In this document: in pieces, positions 1-10,781 of the stretch
Position numbering within the stretch: the first letter of the stretch is position 1
How the letters are laid out: every line of letters starts with the position of its first letter
DNA from: Candidatus Regiella insecticola LSR1
Lineage (GTDB): Bacteria > Pseudomonadota > Gammaproteobacteria > Enterobacterales > Enterobacteriaceae
Direction of reading: 5' to 3'
Length of the DNA: 64,000 bases
Assembly: GCF_000143625.1 (NCBI RefSeq)
Contig: NZ_GL379589.1
Coordinates: 134,743-198,742 of the forward strand
Notes under the pieces: generated by a model
Databases searched by the model: none
Told to the model about the DNA's origin: nothing
Seen by the model: the letters and a program-made list of their open reading frames with translations, nothing else
Program-made: the position numbers and the translations under genes

Positions 1-44
1 TCGCTGCAAAGCGTGGTAAGTCCGTCGAAGAAATTCTAGGGTAA
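1..44 (+). CDS. rpsE: 30S ribosomal protein S5, C-terminal end only
   Basis: The window opens inside this gene. Reading from base 3 gives AAKRGKSVEEILG and a TAA stop, which is the conserved C-terminus of enterobacterial S5. S5 belongs to the small subunit and helps decoding accuracy. It lies 8 bases upstream of rpmD, the usual spc-operon order. Only 13 codons are visible. Confidence 0.9.
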   Translation, partial: AAKRGKSVEEILG

Positions 45-52
45 AATAAACC

Positions 53-235
53 ATGGAAAAGACTATTAAAGTAACTCAGACTCGCAGTGCTATCGGTCGT
101 TTGCCTAAGCATAAAGCGACCCTCCGTGGTTTAGGTTTGCGTCGTATTGGTCATACTGTAGAACGTGAGGATACTGCAGCTATACGTGGTATGGTCAATT
201 TGGTTTCCTATATGGTTAAAATTGAGGGGGAGTAG
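53..235 (+). CDS. rpmD: 50S ribosomal protein L30
   Basis: Small large-subunit protein of 60 residues; the E. coli protein has 59. The motif [19 protein letters not shown] followed by [11 protein letters not shown] is diagnostic of L30. The ATG is the first in frame after rpsE. The next gene, rplO, starts 4 bases after its stop, so translation is probably coupled within the spc operon. Confidence 0.97.
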   Translation: MEKTIKVTQTRSAIGRLPKHKATLRGLGLRRIGHTVEREDTAAIRGMVNLVSYMVKIEGE

Positions 236-238
236 TCT

Positions 239-826
239 ATGCATTTAAATACTCTGTCTCCAGCGAAAGGTGCCAAACATGCACCGAAGCGTGTAGGTCG
301 TGGTATTGGTTCTGGCATAGGTAAAACCTGTGGCCGTGGTCATAAAGGTCAAAATTCACGATCCGGTGGTGGTGTACGTCGTGGTTTTGAAGGTGGTCAG
401 ATGCCTTTGTACCGTCGTTTGCCAAAGTTTGGCTTCACTTCTCGTAAGGCGATGGTAACGGCAGAAGTTCGTTTGTCTGAATTGATTAAAGTGACCGATG
501 CTGCTGTAAAAACCGTTTCTGCTGGAGCAGCTCAAGCCTCTAATGCCACCGAATCCGTTGTTACAGCAGCTAAATATCCTAGTGATGTAATAATAGATTT
601 GAATATACTGAAAACTGCTAACATCATTGGTGTTAATATCGAATTTGCAAAAGTGATATTTTCAGGTGAAATTAATTTCCCGGTTACTCTTCGTGTAAGT
701 GAGACTAAAGGTGCTCGTGGTTTACGTGTGACTAGAGGTGCTCGTGCTGCTATAGAAGCTGCCGGCGGTAAAATTGAAGTTATTGACTGTAAACATGAAG
801 CTGTTGATGGCACAATTGAGGGATAA
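239..826 (+). CDS. rplO: 50S ribosomal protein L15, enlarged
   Basis: L15 is a late-assembly 50S protein. Residues 1-85 match the family closely, including [20 protein letters not shown]. The protein is 195 residues, against 144 in E. coli. About 29 extra residues, rich in Ala, Val and Ser, sit at about 86-115 before [15 protein letters not shown]; about 8 more lie before the conserved [17 protein letters not shown]; and the C-terminus runs on by about 15 residues. Reading frame and codon use are continuous, so these are real in-frame insertions. The gene sits between rpmD and secY as usual. Confidence 0.95.
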   Translation: MHLNTLSPAKGAKHAPKRVGRGIGSGIGKTCGRGHKGQNSRSGGGVRRGFEGGQMPLYRRLPKFGFTSRKAMVTAEVRLSELIKVTDAAVKTVSAGAAQASNATESVVTAAKYPSDVIIDLNILKTANIIGVNIEFAKVIFSGEINFPVTLRVSETKGARGLRVTRGARAAIEAAGGKIEVIDCKHEAVDGTIEG

Positions 827-833
827 TTAGCAG

Positions 834-2165
834 ATGGCCAAGCAACCGGAATTAGATTTTCAAAGTGCTAAGGGCGGATTGAGTGAGCTGAAACGCAGAC
901 TGTTGTTTGTTATCGGTGTGCTTATTGTTTTCCGTATCGGCTCTTTTATTCCGATTCCTGGTGTCGATGCTACTGTGATCGCTAAATTGCTTGAACAACA
1001 GAGAGGCACTATCATTGAAATGTTTAACATATTCTCTGGTGGTGCGCTCAGTCGTGCTTCTATCTTTGCATTAGGAATTATGCCCTATATCTCGGCATCA
1101 ATTATTATCCAGTTGTTAACGCTGGTTCATCCAACATTGGCTGAGATAAAAAAAGAGGGCGAAGCGGGTCGTCGAAAAATCAACCAATATACTCGCTATG
1201 GTACTTTAGTATTAGCGATATTCCAATCAATTGGGATTGCTACTGGACTACCGAATATGCCAGGTATGCAAGGTTTGGTATTAGATCCCAATTTTGCTTT
1301 CTATTTTAACGCAGTTGTTAGCTTAGTGACTGGAACGATGTTTCTCATGTGGTTGGGTGAGCAGATTACTGAACGAGGTATCGGCAATGGTATTTCGATC
1401 ATCATCTTTGCTGGTATCATAGCGGGGCTACCGTCTGCCATAGGGCATACTATTGAGCTTGCAAGGCAGGGTGACCTGCATTTTCTATTGCTGCTGTTGG
1501 TCGCAGCATTAGTATCTGCAGTCACTTTTCTTGTTGTTTTCATTGAACGTGGTCAAAGGCGTATTGTGGTCAATTATGCGAAACGTCAGCAAGGTCGTCG
1601 TGTTTATGCGGCTCAAAGTACTCACTTACCGTTGAAAGTGAATATGGCTGGTGTTATCCCTGCTATTTTTGCTTCTAGTATTATTTTGTTCCCAGCAACA
1701 ATTGCTTCCTGGTTTGGTGGCGGTACGGGCTGGAACTGGTTGACAACGATTTCGATTTATTTACAACCCGGGCAACCTCTTTATGTGCTGCTTTATGCCT
1801 CTGCCATTATTTTCTTCTGTTTCTTTTACACTGCTTTAGTATTTAATCCTCGTGAGACAGCGGATAATTTGAAAAAGTCAGGAGCATTTGTACCAGGAAT
1901 TCGGCCGGGAGAACAAACGGCGAAATACATTGATAAAGTCATGACCCGTCTTACTTTAATCGGTGCAATTTATATTACTTTTATCTGCCTAATCCCGGAA
2001 TTTATGCGTGATGCCATGAAAGTTCCTTTCTATTTTGGTGGTACGTCACTGCTGATTGTCGTTGTTGTCATTATGGATTTTATGGCTCAAGTGCAAACTT
2101 TGATGATGTCGAATCAGTATGAGTCTGCCTTAAAAAAGGCAAACCTGAAAGGTAATAAACGTTAG
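834..2165 (+). CDS. secY: Protein translocase subunit SecY
   Basis: Central channel subunit of the SecYEG inner-membrane translocon. It has 443 residues, the same as E. coli, with ten hydrophobic segments. Recognisable stretches are [12 protein letters not shown] near the N-terminus, the plug and lateral-gate region, the cytosolic loop [14 protein letters not shown], and the family ending in a basic tail ([12 protein letters not shown]). It starts 7 bases after rplO. In E. coli rpmJ follows closely; here 453 bases of mobile-element relics intervene. Confidence 0.98.
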   Translation: MAKQPELDFQSAKGGLSELKRRLLFVIGVLIVFRIGSFIPIPGVDATVIAKLLEQQRGTIIEMFNIFSGGALSRASIFALGIMPYISASIIIQLLTLVHPTLAEIKKEGEAGRRKINQYTRYGTLVLAIFQSIGIATGLPNMPGMQGLVLDPNFAFYFNAVVSLVTGTMFLMWLGEQITERGIGNGISIIIFAGIIAGLPSAIGHTIELARQGDLHFLLLLLVAALVSAVTFLVVFIERGQRRIVVNYAKRQQGRRVYAAQSTHLPLKVNMAGVIPAIFASSIILFPATIASWFGGGTGWNWLTTISIYLQPGQPLYVLLYASAIIFFCFFYTALVFNPRETADNLKKSGAFVPGIRPGEQTAKYIDKVMTRLTLIGAIYITFICLIPEFMRDAMKVPFYFGGTSLLIVVVVIMDFMAQVQTLMMSNQYESALKKANLKGNKR

Positions 2166-2228
2166 TCAAGAGTGTCTGAATATTATCCGGTATGTCGTAA
2201 AACCTCAGCCTTCAGCGGGCTATAAAGC

Positions 2229-2590
2229 AGTGTTTTTCAACTAATCTGTGTTAAAATGCGGCGACTAACGGCTAAAGCTTCAGCATAGCTATGACTGCAA
2301 TTAGTACCTAAGAGTCTATTCCAAATCTTCTTAAGCGCCGCTCAGACAAGGAAAAAATGGGCGAAAAAGTGCGGTTTACATAAGGTAAATGAGCATTTTG
2401 AGCTCGTTCTTGACGAAGTATCAACAAGCACAAGAGATTTCGAATAGGCTCTTAGGGCATGAGACTTTAAGCCTGTGGAGAGTCAGCGCGATTAGGGCGC
2501 TCGATGAAGCAGGAACTCACTAAGCGAATCAGATCTCGATCTGAGCTCTGTAGGAATCCCCATCATTCTATTACGGGGAGGATGTCAAGC
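2229..2590 (+). mobile_element. Right-end relic of an IS200/IS605 (TnpB-type) element, with omega-RNA-like scaffold
   Basis: The segment 2455-2590 has the typical layout of the 3' end of tnpB-bearing IS605-family elements: GTGGAGAGTCAGCGCG, then GATGAAGCAGGAACTCAC, then AGGAATCCCC, a hairpin loop, and GGGGAGGATGTCAA at the very end. In this family that DNA is transcribed as the guide-RNA scaffold. The stretch 2229-2308 may be its 5' part, cut off by the family C repeat. No tnpA or tnpB gene remains. The identification is from memory of the family consensus, not from a search. Confidence 0.65.
2309..2454. repeat. Family C palindromic repeat (MITE-like), copy 1
   Basis: Terminal inverted repeats TAAGAGTCTATTCCAAATCT and AGATTTCGAATAGGCTCTTA flank about 105 bases of non-coding DNA. 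Shorter or decayed relatives lie at 7904-7957, 41865-41923, 45294-45453 and 46372-46512, with half-copies near 19563, 37851 and 44814. No transposase is encoded, so it would need one acting in trans. Confidence 0.7.
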
Positions 2591-2597
2591 TAGTTAA

Positions 2598-2735
<138 letters not shown>

Positions 2736-2885
2736 TTTTTGTGTAATTTTATTGCAATGTTGGTTCAGCTGGCTAGAAGATTGGCCAGACAATCTTTTAT
2801 CTGTGACTACAACGTCGTTTGAGTATCCTGAAAACGGGCTTTTCAGCATGACGTTGTGGTGTAAATTAAATAATAGGAGTGCATA

Positions 2886-3242
2886 GTGGCCCGTATAGCA
2901 GGCATTAACATTCCTGATCAAAAGCATGCTGTTATCGCATTAACTGCGATTTACGGTATCGGTAAGACTGGTGCACAAAAAATTTGTGGAGCCGCGGGTG
3001 TTGCTGAAAGTGTGAAGATCAGTGAACTCTCTGAAGAAGAAATTAACAAGCTGCGTGACGAGGTTGCCAAATACCCGATAGAAGGTGATTTGCGTCGTCA
3101 AGTTACCCTGAACATCAAGCGTTTGATAGACCTTGGATGTTATCGTGGCTTACGTCATCGTCGTGGTTTGCCGGTTCGTGGGCAGCGCACGAAGACTAAC
3201 GCCCGTACTCGCAAGGGTCCACGTAAAGCGATCAAGAAATAA
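2886..3242 (+). CDS. rpsM: 30S ribosomal protein S13
   Basis: S13 sits in the 30S head and contacts tRNA and the 50S. It has 118 residues, equal to E. coli. It starts [19 protein letters not shown] and ends in the basic tail [15 protein letters not shown]. The start codon is GTG at 2886, preceded by TAGGAG. First gene of the alpha operon after rpmJ. Confidence 0.98.
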   Translation: MARIAGINIPDQKHAVIALTAIYGIGKTGAQKICGAAGVAESVKISELSEEEINKLRDEVAKYPIEGDLRRQVTLNIKRLIDLGCYRGLRHRRGLPVRGQRTKTNARTRKGPRKAIKK

Positions 3243-3259
3243 TCGGGGTAATTAAATAA

Positions 3260-3649
<390 letters not shown>

Positions 3650-3679
3650 CGCTGTTTTCAGGTTTGTTGGAGAAAGAAA

Positions 3680-4300
3680 ATGGCAAGATATTTAGGGCCT
3701 AAGCTCAAGCTGAGCCGTCGTGAGGGCACGGATTTATTTTTAAAATCGGGTGTTCGTACGATTGATAGTAAATGTAAAATTGATCAACCACCTGGTCAGC
3801 ATGGTGCACATAAGCCGCGCCTATCTGATTACGGCGTGCAATTACGTGAAAAACAAAAAGTGCGCCGGATGTATGGTGTTCTTGAACGTCAATTCCGTAA
3901 CTATTATAAAGAAGCAGCTCGCTTAAAAGGTAATACCGGCGAGAATTTGTTGGGATTGCTAGAAGGGCGTCTAGACAATGTAGTTTACCGTATGGGGTTT
4001 GGTGCCACTCGCGCTGAATCACGCCAACTGGTGAGCCATAAGGGTATTTTGGTAAATGGACGTGTTGTTAATATCGCCTCTTATCAGGTATTACCGAATG
4101 CTATAATCAGCATCCGTGAAAAGGCGAAAAAGCAATCTCGTATCAGAGCTGCTCTAGAGCTATTTGAACAACGGGAAAAGCCTATCTGGCTGGAAGTCGA
4201 TGCTGCTAAGATGGAAGGTGTGTACAAGCGTCTGCCTGAACGTACTGATCTGCCTGCGGACATTAATGAGCACCTGATCGTCGAGCTTTACTCGAAGTAA
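3680..4300 (+). CDS. rpsD: 30S ribosomal protein S4
   Basis: Primary 16S-binding protein and, in enterobacteria, translational repressor of the alpha operon. It has 206 residues as in E. coli. It starts [20 protein letters not shown] and has the S4 RNA-binding domain around residues 95-155 ([20 protein letters not shown]). The usual pseudoknot target in the rpsM leader was not verified here. Confidence 0.98.
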   Translation: MARYLGPKLKLSRREGTDLFLKSGVRTIDSKCKIDQPPGQHGAHKPRLSDYGVQLREKQKVRRMYGVLERQFRNYYKEAARLKGNTGENLLGLLEGRLDNVVYRMGFGATRAESRQLVSHKGILVNGRVVNIASYQVLPNAIISIREKAKKQSRIRAALELFEQREKPIWLEVDAAKMEGVYKRLPERTDLPADINEHLIVELYSK

Positions 4301-4325
4301 AGTTTAGTACCAAAGAGAGGACACA

Positions 4326-5333
4326 ATGCAGGGTTCTGTGAAAGAGTTTCTAAAACCAAGCCTGATAAGCGAAAAAATCAGTCAAACGCACGCTAAGGTG
4401 ATCCTTGAGCCATTAGAGCGGGGCTTTGGTCATACCCTTGGCAATGCACTGCGACGCATTTTGCTTTCATCGATGCCGGGTTGCGCGGTGACTGAAGTTG
4501 AAATTGAAGGCGTGCTGCATGAGTACAGCACAAAAGAAGGTGTAAAGGAAGATATCCTAAGCATATTACTGAACCTGAAAGAGCTAGCAGTGAAAGTTCA
4601 GGAAAAAGAAAATGAAGTTATTCTTACGCTGGAAAAATCTGGCATTGGCCCTGTGACTGCCGCGGATATAACCTCTGATTCTAAGATTGAAATCATTAAG
4701 CCTGAGCATGTGATCTGCCACTTAACCGATAAATCTGCATCTATTAATATGCGGATTAAGGTTCAGCGTGGGCGGGGTTATGTGCCGGCCTCTACCCGTG
4801 TTCATGGGGAAGAGGATGAACGTCCAATTGGTCGTTTATTAGTAGACGCATGTTATAGTCCTATAGAGCGAATTGCCTATAATGTCGAAGCAACACGCTA
4901 CCAAGATCGTACTGATCTTGATAAATTGATTATTGAGATGGAAACCAACGGCACGATTGATCCTGAAGAGGCTATTCGCCACGCTTCGACTATTCTTTCT
5001 GAACAACTGACCGCTTTTGTCGACATAAGTCATAATGTTAATACTTGCAAAACTTCAGTAGAAGCGCCCGACTTCCCACCCATCTTGCTGCGTCCTGTTG
5101 ATGATTTGGAGCTAACTGTCCGTTCTGCTAATTGTCTTAAAGCTGAAGCCATCCACTTTATCGGTGATCTAGTACAGCGTACAGAAGTCGAGTTACTAAA
5201 AACGCCTAATCTGGGTAAAAAGTCTCTTACTGAGATTAAGGATGTGCTGGCTGTGCATGGTCTGTCGCTAGGTATGCGTTTGGAAAATTGGCCACCAGCT
5301 AGTATTGCTGATCAGTGTAGCCAGAATAAATAG
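4326..5333 (+). CDS. rpoA: RNA polymerase subunit alpha
   Basis: 335 residues (329 in E. coli). The N-terminal dimerisation domain contains [19 protein letters not shown]. The C-terminal domain contains [20 protein letters not shown], which carries the UP-element-contacting Arg and neighbouring residues. The interdomain linker (about 235-250, [13 protein letters not shown]) differs from E. coli, and the tail is extended by a few residues (QCSQNK). It follows rpsD by 25 bases. Confidence 0.98.
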   Translation: MQGSVKEFLKPSLISEKISQTHAKVILEPLERGFGHTLGNALRRILLSSMPGCAVTEVEIEGVLHEYSTKEGVKEDILSILLNLKELAVKVQEKENEVILTLEKSGIGPVTAADITSDSKIEIIKPEHVICHLTDKSASINMRIKVQRGRGYVPASTRVHGEEDERPIGRLLVDACYSPIERIAYNVEATRYQDRTDLDKLIIEMETNGTIDPEEAIRHASTILSEQLTAFVDISHNVNTCKTSVEAPDFPPILLRPVDDLELTVRSANCLKAEAIHFIGDLVQRTEVELLKTPNLGKKSLTEIKDVLAVHGLSLGMRLENWPPASIADQCSQNK

Positions 5334-5365
5334 TAGGTTAAAGTTTTACTTAAAAGGATAAGGTT

Positions 5366-5746
5366 ATGCGCCATCGTAAAAGTGGTCGTCAACTAAATCG
5401 TAACAGTAGTCATCGAAAAGCTATGTTTCTTAACATGTCAGGTTCTTTGGTGCGTCATGAAATCATCAAAACGACTTTGGCAAAAGCGAAAGAATTACGT
5501 CGTGTGGTGGAGCCATTAGTGACTCTTGCTAAAAAAAGCGACAGTGTAGCTAATCGTCGTTTGGCGTTCGCTCGCACTCGTGATAATGAGGTAGTGGCCA
5601 AGCTATTCACTGAGCTTGCTCCACGCTTTTCAAATCGGACTGGTGGCTATACTCGTATTTTAAAGTGTGGCTTCCGGGCGGGTGATAACGCTCCTATGGC
5701 TTACATTGAATTAGTTGATCGTCCAGCAGAAGAATTTGCGGAATAA
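5366..5746 (+). CDS. rplQ: 50S ribosomal protein L17
   Basis: 126 residues (127 in E. coli), starting [20 protein letters not shown]. Last gene of the alpha operon. A Shine-Dalgarno AAGGATAAGG precedes the ATG, and a probable intrinsic terminator follows 30 bases after the stop. Confidence 0.98.
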   Translation: MRHRKSGRQLNRNSSHRKAMFLNMSGSLVRHEIIKTTLAKAKELRRVVEPLVTLAKKSDSVANRRLAFARTRDNEVVAKLFTELAPRFSNRTGGYTRILKCGFRAGDNAPMAYIELVDRPAEEFAE

Positions 5747-5775
5747 TCTGTAAATGACCTGCTCTGTGAATAAAT

Positions 5776-5801
5776 AAAAAGCCGGGTGAACCCAGTTTTT
5801 T
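5776..5801 (+). terminator. Probable intrinsic terminator of the alpha operon
   Basis: AAAAGCCGGG, loop TGAA, CCCAGTTTTT. The stem has one C-A mismatch and a G-T pair, and a run of T follows. The position just after rplQ fits. Confidence 0.65.
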
Positions 5802-5830
5802 ATTATGTCCTGGATGATACGGGTAACCAG

Positions 5831-5882
5831 TTGACATCCTCGACATCCTAAGGAGGCGGCCGAAAAAGCCGAGACTTCTCTA
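5831..5882 (-). mobile_element. Possible decayed IS605-type right-end fragment
   Basis: On the minus strand this reads GGATGTCGAGGATGTCAA, echoing the GGAGGATGTCAA end seen at 2577-2590. It is short and degenerate, with no associated gene. The rest of 5802-5998 shows nothing recognisable. Confidence 0.3.
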
Positions 5883-5998
5883 TTGTTGTTAGCAAAAATC
5901 ATATTTTTTTCACCTAAATCTCTCTAATCTCTAAATATGCCTTAATGCTGAAAATGTTCAGGATAATACAAGTTCGCAAAAAATGACGGTAAAAACCA

Positions 5999-7729
5999 AT
6001 GATCATGAAAACTCAACTACGCCGTCGTGATGTGCAACTGAGGGAGTATCTTCCTCAACTTCAGCCATTATTGCGTCGTTTATATATCTCGCGTGGTGTC
6101 AAAGAAACACAAGAGTTAGAACGGGGAGTCAAAGGTTTGCTGTTATGGCAGCAATTAGCTGGAATTGATACCGCGGTCGATCTATTACAACAGACGATGG
6201 AGACAGGTCAGTGTATCGTTATCGTCGGAGATTTTGATGCTGATGGTGCCACCAGTACTGCGTTGGCGGTGTTGGCACTGCGCAGTATGGGGGCAAAGGA
6301 TGTGAAATACTTGGTGCCTAACCGTTTTGAAGAAGGTTACGGACTGAGCCCCATGATAGTAGAGCGCGTAGCCCGCCAAAATGCAGCATTGATTGTTACG
6401 GTAGATAATGGCATTTCTTCTCATGCCGGTGTCGAATTAGCGCACCAAAAGGGGATACGTGTTCTCGTGACGGATCACCATCTGCCAGGAGAAACTTTAC
6501 CCAACGCCGACGCTATCATCAATCCCAATTTAAAACATTGTTGCTTTCCTTCTAAGTCTCTTGCTGGGGTAGGGGTGACATTTTATTTGATGTTGGCATT
6601 ACGTGCTCGACTCAAAAATGAAGGGTGGTTTGCAGTAAAAACACTACCGATACCTAATTTAGCTGAATTACTCGATTTAGTGGCTTTAGGCACGGTGGCG
6701 GATGTGGTTCCATTGGACAGTAATAATCGTATTTTAGTACATCAAGGTTTGAGCCGTATCCGTGCCAAAAGATGCCGACCTGGTATCCAAGCTTTATTGG
6801 ATGTCGCTAAGCGGGATGCCAAAAATTTAGTCGCTAGTGATTTAGGTTTTTTTCTTGGTCCACGACTCAATGCGGCAGGGCGCTTAGATGATATGTCGAT
6901 TGGTGTTGAGTTGTTACTGAGCGACGATCCCCTCGCTGCCCGGATATTAGCGGAGGAGCTAAATACTCTCAATCAGGAAAGGCGTGAAATCGAACAAGGG
7001 ATGCAATTAGAAGCATTAGCATTGTGTAATGCCTTAGAAGATCCAGATCACATACTGCCTTATGGTATTGCTATGTACCATAAAAAATGGCATCAAGGTG
7101 TCGTTGGCATTTTAGCATCCCGTATTAAAGAACGCTTTCATCGCCCCGTTATCGCTTTCGCGCCTGCCGGCGATGGGATGTTAAAAGGCTCTGGCCGATC
7201 GATCATGGGTTTACATTTGCGTGATGTATTAGAGCAGCTGAATACACAAAACCCTGGACTGATATCAAAATTTGGCGGTCATGCAATGGCGGCAGGATTA
7301 ATGCTTGCAGAAAATAAATTTGAAGAATTCCGTCAGCGCTTTGCAGATTTGGTTGCCGAATGCTTGGATGCATCCCAGCTTGAAGGGGTCATTTGGTCTG
7401 ATGGTGAACTTTCTATCGACGAATTGTCACAAGAAACCGCGGAGTTATTGCGTGAAGCCGGCCCTTGGGGTCAAGCCTTTCCTGAGCCGATTTTTGATGG
7501 TCAATTTCGCATTTTGCAACAACGATTGGTCGGTGAACAGCATCTAAAATTAATATTGCAATCGGTGTTAGGGGGGCCTTTACTTGATGGCATTGCGTTC
7601 AATATTGATACTAAATTATGGCCGAATAGCACCACTGTAGCAGCAAATCTGGCTTATAAATTAGATATTAATGAATTTAAGGGCAGAAGAAAATTGCAGC
7701 TGTTAGTACAACAACTTTGGCCTGTTTGA
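5999..7729 (+). CDS. recJ: Single-stranded-DNA exonuclease RecJ
   Basis: 5'-3' single-strand exonuclease for RecF-pathway recombination and mismatch repair. 576 residues (577 in E. coli). DHH-family metal motifs are visible: DFDADGATSTA (about 75), DNGIS (about 138), DHHLPG (about 160), and DHHA1-type FGGHAMAAG (about 422). An alternative ATG lies two codons downstream (MKTQLRRRD), closer to the family start. In relatives it sits between dsbC and prfB; here it follows rplQ, and prfB is absent downstream. Confidence 0.96.
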   Translation: MIMKTQLRRRDVQLREYLPQLQPLLRRLYISRGVKETQELERGVKGLLLWQQLAGIDTAVDLLQQTMETGQCIVIVGDFDADGATSTALAVLALRSMGAKDVKYLVPNRFEEGYGLSPMIVERVARQNAALIVTVDNGISSHAGVELAHQKGIRVLVTDHHLPGETLPNADAIINPNLKHCCFPSKSLAGVGVTFYLMLALRARLKNEGWFAVKTLPIPNLAELLDLVALGTVADVVPLDSNNRILVHQGLSRIRAKRCRPGIQALLDVAKRDAKNLVASDLGFFLGPRLNAAGRLDDMSIGVELLLSDDPLAARILAEELNTLNQERREIEQGMQLEALALCNALEDPDHILPYGIAMYHKKWHQGVVGILASRIKERFHRPVIAFAPAGDGMLKGSGRSIMGLHLRDVLEQLNTQNPGLISKFGGHAMAAGLMLAENKFEEFRQRFADLVAECLDASQLEGVIWSDGELSIDELSQETAELLREAGPWGQAFPEPIFDGQFRILQQRLVGEQHLKLILQSVLGGPLLDGIAFNIDTKLWPNSTTVAANLAYKLDINEFKGRRKLQLLVQQLWPV

Positions 7730-7769
7730 CCGCACAAAAATAGTATGGTTAAAAAATCAAGGGAGTTAA

Positions 7770-7881
7770 TATACCTAATGAATTTCGAGTTACGGCAAGG
7801 TGGTAATCAATCAAATCGATACATGACAGAGGATGAGTGATCGCTGCCAACGCCGCCGTAACTTGAAAGGCGAAGGGTATA
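7770..7881. repeat. Family A palindromic repeat, copy 1
   Basis: Starts TATACCTAATGAATTTCGAG and ends CTTGAAAGGCGAAGGGTATA. Inner segments GTTACGGC and GCCGTAAC pair. Family A has at least a dozen copies in the window, all between about 50 and 130 bases, all without an ORF of their own. Confidence 0.8.
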
Positions 7882-7903
7882 GCTCGCCTTCGCAACAGAT
7901 CTA

Positions 7904-7957
7904 ATAGCCTGTTCGAAATTTTTTTCAGCGAGCCACAAAAAATTTCGAACAGGCTCT
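7904..7957. repeat. Family C palindromic repeat, short copy
   Basis: TAGCCTGTTCGAAATTTTTT, a short loop, then AAAAAATTTCGAACAGGCT: a near-perfect 54-base palindrome. It abuts the left end of the IS5-type element. Confidence 0.75.
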
Positions 7958-7958
7958 A

Positions 7959-9056
7959 TATGGAAACCCTGAAGAACCGATAAAAGTAATCTATTCTGTC
8001 ATTAATAATTTTTTTAGGTTAATAGTGAAATGAAAACGAAATCGACGAGCCGAGCCGACTTTTTAGCGCAAATGAATAGGATAGTTCCCTGGGAAAAAAT
8101 GCTGGCCAAACTCAGTCGTCATTACCCCAAGGCAAGCCCTAAAGGCGGCAGGCCGGCGAAACCGTTAGAAGTGATGCTGCGGATTTATTTTTTACAGAAT
8201 GGGTTTAATTATGCTGATTTATCGATGTAAGAAGCGTTATACGACATCCCCTTATTACGTCAATTTGCTGGGGTATGTGTCGATGCCATTCCCTCCGATC
8301 CCACTCTCCTGCATTTTCGTCATTGGCTGGAAAAACATCATTTAAGCGAAACGCTGTTTGAAGAAGTTAATACGCATTTAGCTTCGCTTCAGCTATTTAT
8401 CAAACGGGGTAGCATTGTCGATGCTACGATTATTCATGCGCCCAGTTCAACTAAAAACCGGCAAAATACTCGTGACCCAGACATGAAAGCCACCCGTAAA
8501 GGCAATCAGTGCTACTGTGGCATGAAAGCGCATATTGGCGTGGATGCACAGACGGGGCTGGTGCATTCCCTGGTGGGAGCCTCGGCGAATGTAGCCGATG
8601 TGACGCAAGTTCATCACCTTCTTCACGGCCAAGAAGAGGTTGTTCATGGTGATGCCGGTTATAAAGGCGTGATGCGACTCAGCGAACATCAACATCGCGT
8701 GGTCACCTGGCGCATCCCCCGATGGAGGGTATTGGCCTTGCCGGGGCAGGGGCAGCAGGTATGGGAAAAACATCGGCATCAGCAAAGTCTCAACGCGAAA
8801 ATCCGGGCTAAGGTTGAACATCCCTTTCGGGTGTTAAAATGTCAGTTCAACTTTAGAAAAGTGCGCTACAAGGGCTTGGCAAAAAATACCGCGCAGTTAT
8901 TCAGCTTATTTGCTTTGACCAATCTCTTTCTCGCTAGAAAAATTTTGTTTTGTCGCCCCTAATTGACCCTTGATACCGCCTAAGCCATATGACGTTAATA
9001 ATTAACGCTATTAGCTCAAAATATAGCATTCATTATCGGTTTTTCAGGGTTTCCAT
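7959..9056 (+). mobile_element. IS5-family insertion sequence
   Basis: Inverted repeats GGAAACCCTGAAGAACCGAT (from 7962) and its partner at 9033-9054 (ATCGGTTTTTCAGGGTTTCC) delimit about 1.1 kb. The single transposase gene inside is interrupted by a stop codon. Its right side cuts a phage gene at 9057. A clear target duplication was not found. Confidence 0.85.
8030..8962 (+). pseudogene. IS5-family transposase with one in-frame stop
   Basis: The frame is open from 8030 to 8962 except for TAA at 8228-8230. Around it the protein reads NYADLSM-stop-EALYDIPLLRQF; the family has MEEALY, so GAA probably became TAA. DDE residues appear as SIVDATII, VHGDAGYKG and AKVEHPFRV. About 310 residues in all. 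Without readthrough this copy is inactive. Confidence 0.88.
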
Positions 9057-9507
9057 AGGGCGCAGTCTCGACCACAATCTGTTCTTTGATGCGCAATTCC
9101 GTCAATTGACACTGACCCTCTGAATGGCTTGATTGCCAGCCAATCACCTGACGCGGATTAATCAACACCGCATAGGGGCGAGCACCGCGGGCTTTTTCCT
9201 CAGCACGGGTTTTCAACGCCTCCACGCGAGGATAATCAGCCAATGCATGCGCGCCACGCCGTATTGCAGTGCCAGGCTAAAATACGCGCCTGTGCCCACA
9301 CATCCAGCCGGTTGCCCTGCAAATCCATATTTTGGCAGTAATCGACTATCACCGCGGGTGTGGCCTCACTTAATTGCGTCGGCTCAGAAAATACCCGCCC
9401 CAGGTTATTTTTCAGCGTTTCCTCGTAAGCGGGCAGGAGTGTAGCTACCGCAAGACGTTGTTGGTAGCGGTGTTTATCTTCATGAGGCCAACGCGGTAAA
9501 TATGGCT
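9057..9507 (-). pseudogene. Phage DUF4055-type protein, fragment
   Basis: On the minus strand two frames together encode a phage-like protein: one reads ADYPRVEALKTRAEEKARG and PYAVLINPRQVIGWQSSH ... LTELRIKEQIVVETAPYG; the upstream frame carries RWPHEDKHRYQQRL. The pattern of a Pro-rich junction followed by a Leu-Thr-Leu-Arg-Ile-Glu strand matches my memory of DUF4055, a portal-associated phage family. A frameshift lies near 9243, and both ends are cut by IS elements. Confidence 0.5.
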
Positions 9508-9565
9508 TAGGTGTTATAAATTGACGTACAATATCGAAATGATTTATTGACCTATAAATACCAAA

Positions 9566-9885
9566 ATGACTTATCCCTTAAAATTTCGTCAACATGTATT
9601 GGCTTTCAAAAAGAAAGAAGCCCTCACTTATGCTGAAACCGCCGACCGTTTTGGTGTAGGAAGTGCCAGTTTGATGCGATGGGCGAAACGCCTGGAGCCT
9701 TGTTTGACGCGTAATAAACCCGCTACCAAAATAAACAGAGCGGCGTTGATTCTGGATGTGGAAACCTACCCTGACGCGTCTCAGCACGAGCGGGCGCCAC
9801 GGATGGGTGTGAGTGCCAGGGGTATCTGTGATGCCTTAAAGCGGGCGGGTTTTAGCTATAAAAAAAACATTTTATCCCCCCCCAG
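9566..9885 (+). pseudogene. IS630-family transposase, N-terminal part
   Basis: Starts MTYPLKFRQHVLAFKKKE and contains a helix-turn-helix (TYAETADRFGVGSASLMRWA). About 106 residues of IS630 sequence are followed by the IS3 end, which supplies the foreign tail PPSVSLVVASNFR. The catalytic DDE part lies on the other side of the IS3 insertion. Confidence 0.85.
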
Positions 9886-9947
9886 TGTCAGTCTAGTTGT
9901 CGCCTCTAATTTTCGTTAATGGGAACTAATAAAGAGGCGATATAATC

Positions 9948-10241
9948 ATGGAAAAACCGACGTATTCGGAAGAGTTTAAAGAGCAGGCGCTGTGTAAGGT
10001 TTATCATCGGAATGGGCGTACAATGAAAGCCATTGCGGATGAACTTAACGTGCCGCCGAGGAAGCTAAGAAGTTGTTTAGCAGAAAGTGAACTCGCCTCT
10101 TGGTGCAGGGGGCAGGGTATTTTTGTTCATCACCTGAAGCAATGGCGCGCGGATTTTTGTGACCCGAAGCGAACACAACGCAGTAAGAGGAAAAATGATT
10201 ATTCCCGAACAGCGCCAGTCTATTATGATGTAGATTACTGA
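9948..10241 (+). CDS. IS3-family transposase orfA
   Basis: 97 residues: MEKPTYSEEFKEQALCKVYH followed by a helix-turn-helix (AIADELNVPPRKLRSCL). It overlaps the start of orfB, the usual IS3 arrangement for frameshift production of the fused transposase. The same ORF occurs at 35670-35963 on the minus strand. Confidence 0.8.
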   Translation: MEKPTYSEEFKEQALCKVYHRNGRTMKAIADELNVPPRKLRSCLAESELASWCRGQGIFVHHLKQWRADFCDPKRTQRSKRKNDYSRTAPVYYDVDY

Positions 10242-10781
10242 ATCAACGCAGGCCGGAGCGCGGCAACAACAGGCTTGTCTCCTGATTGGGCTAAGCACGC
10301 GAACCCTACAGCGCTGGCAGAAAGCTATCGAGCAAGTGGATGGCCGAACGCGCCGAACAGCGCCGCCGCCCCACAAACTCTCACCCTGTGAGCGGGCTAA
10401 GCTACTGGAAATAACCTCTTCGGCCAAATTTGCTCATTTACCCCCGAGTCAAATTGTGCCGATGTTGGCTGATGAAGGGCTCTATTTCGCCTCCGAATCC
10501 ACTTTCAAGACGCCCGCGCATGGGTCGAACACGTGGTGCACTGGTATAATCAAGAGCATCGCCACAGTGCCATTGAATTTGTCACACCTGCACAAAGACA
10601 TGCAGGCCTTGATAAAGCCCTATTAGCTCAGCGTAACACAGTGTATGAAAAGGCACGCGCTGCAAACCCTACACGCTGGGCAGGTCAAATCCGTCAGTGG
10701 CCGTATGTGAAAGAAGTCCATTTAAATCCACAAAAATCCAGAGAAAAAAAGGTGAAACCAGACGCCAAAAAAGCAGCCTAG
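10195..10781 (+). pseudogene. IS3-family transposase orfB, deleted
   Basis: The frame begins MIIPEQRQSIMM then TAG at 10231, continues through a second helix-turn-helix (LIGLSTRTLQRWQKAIEQ) to LADEGLYFASESTF, and then jumps across the deletion out of frame. The C-terminal part (HWYNQEHRHSAIEFVTPAQ) is open from 10533. The first two catalytic aspartates are lost. Confidence 0.85.
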
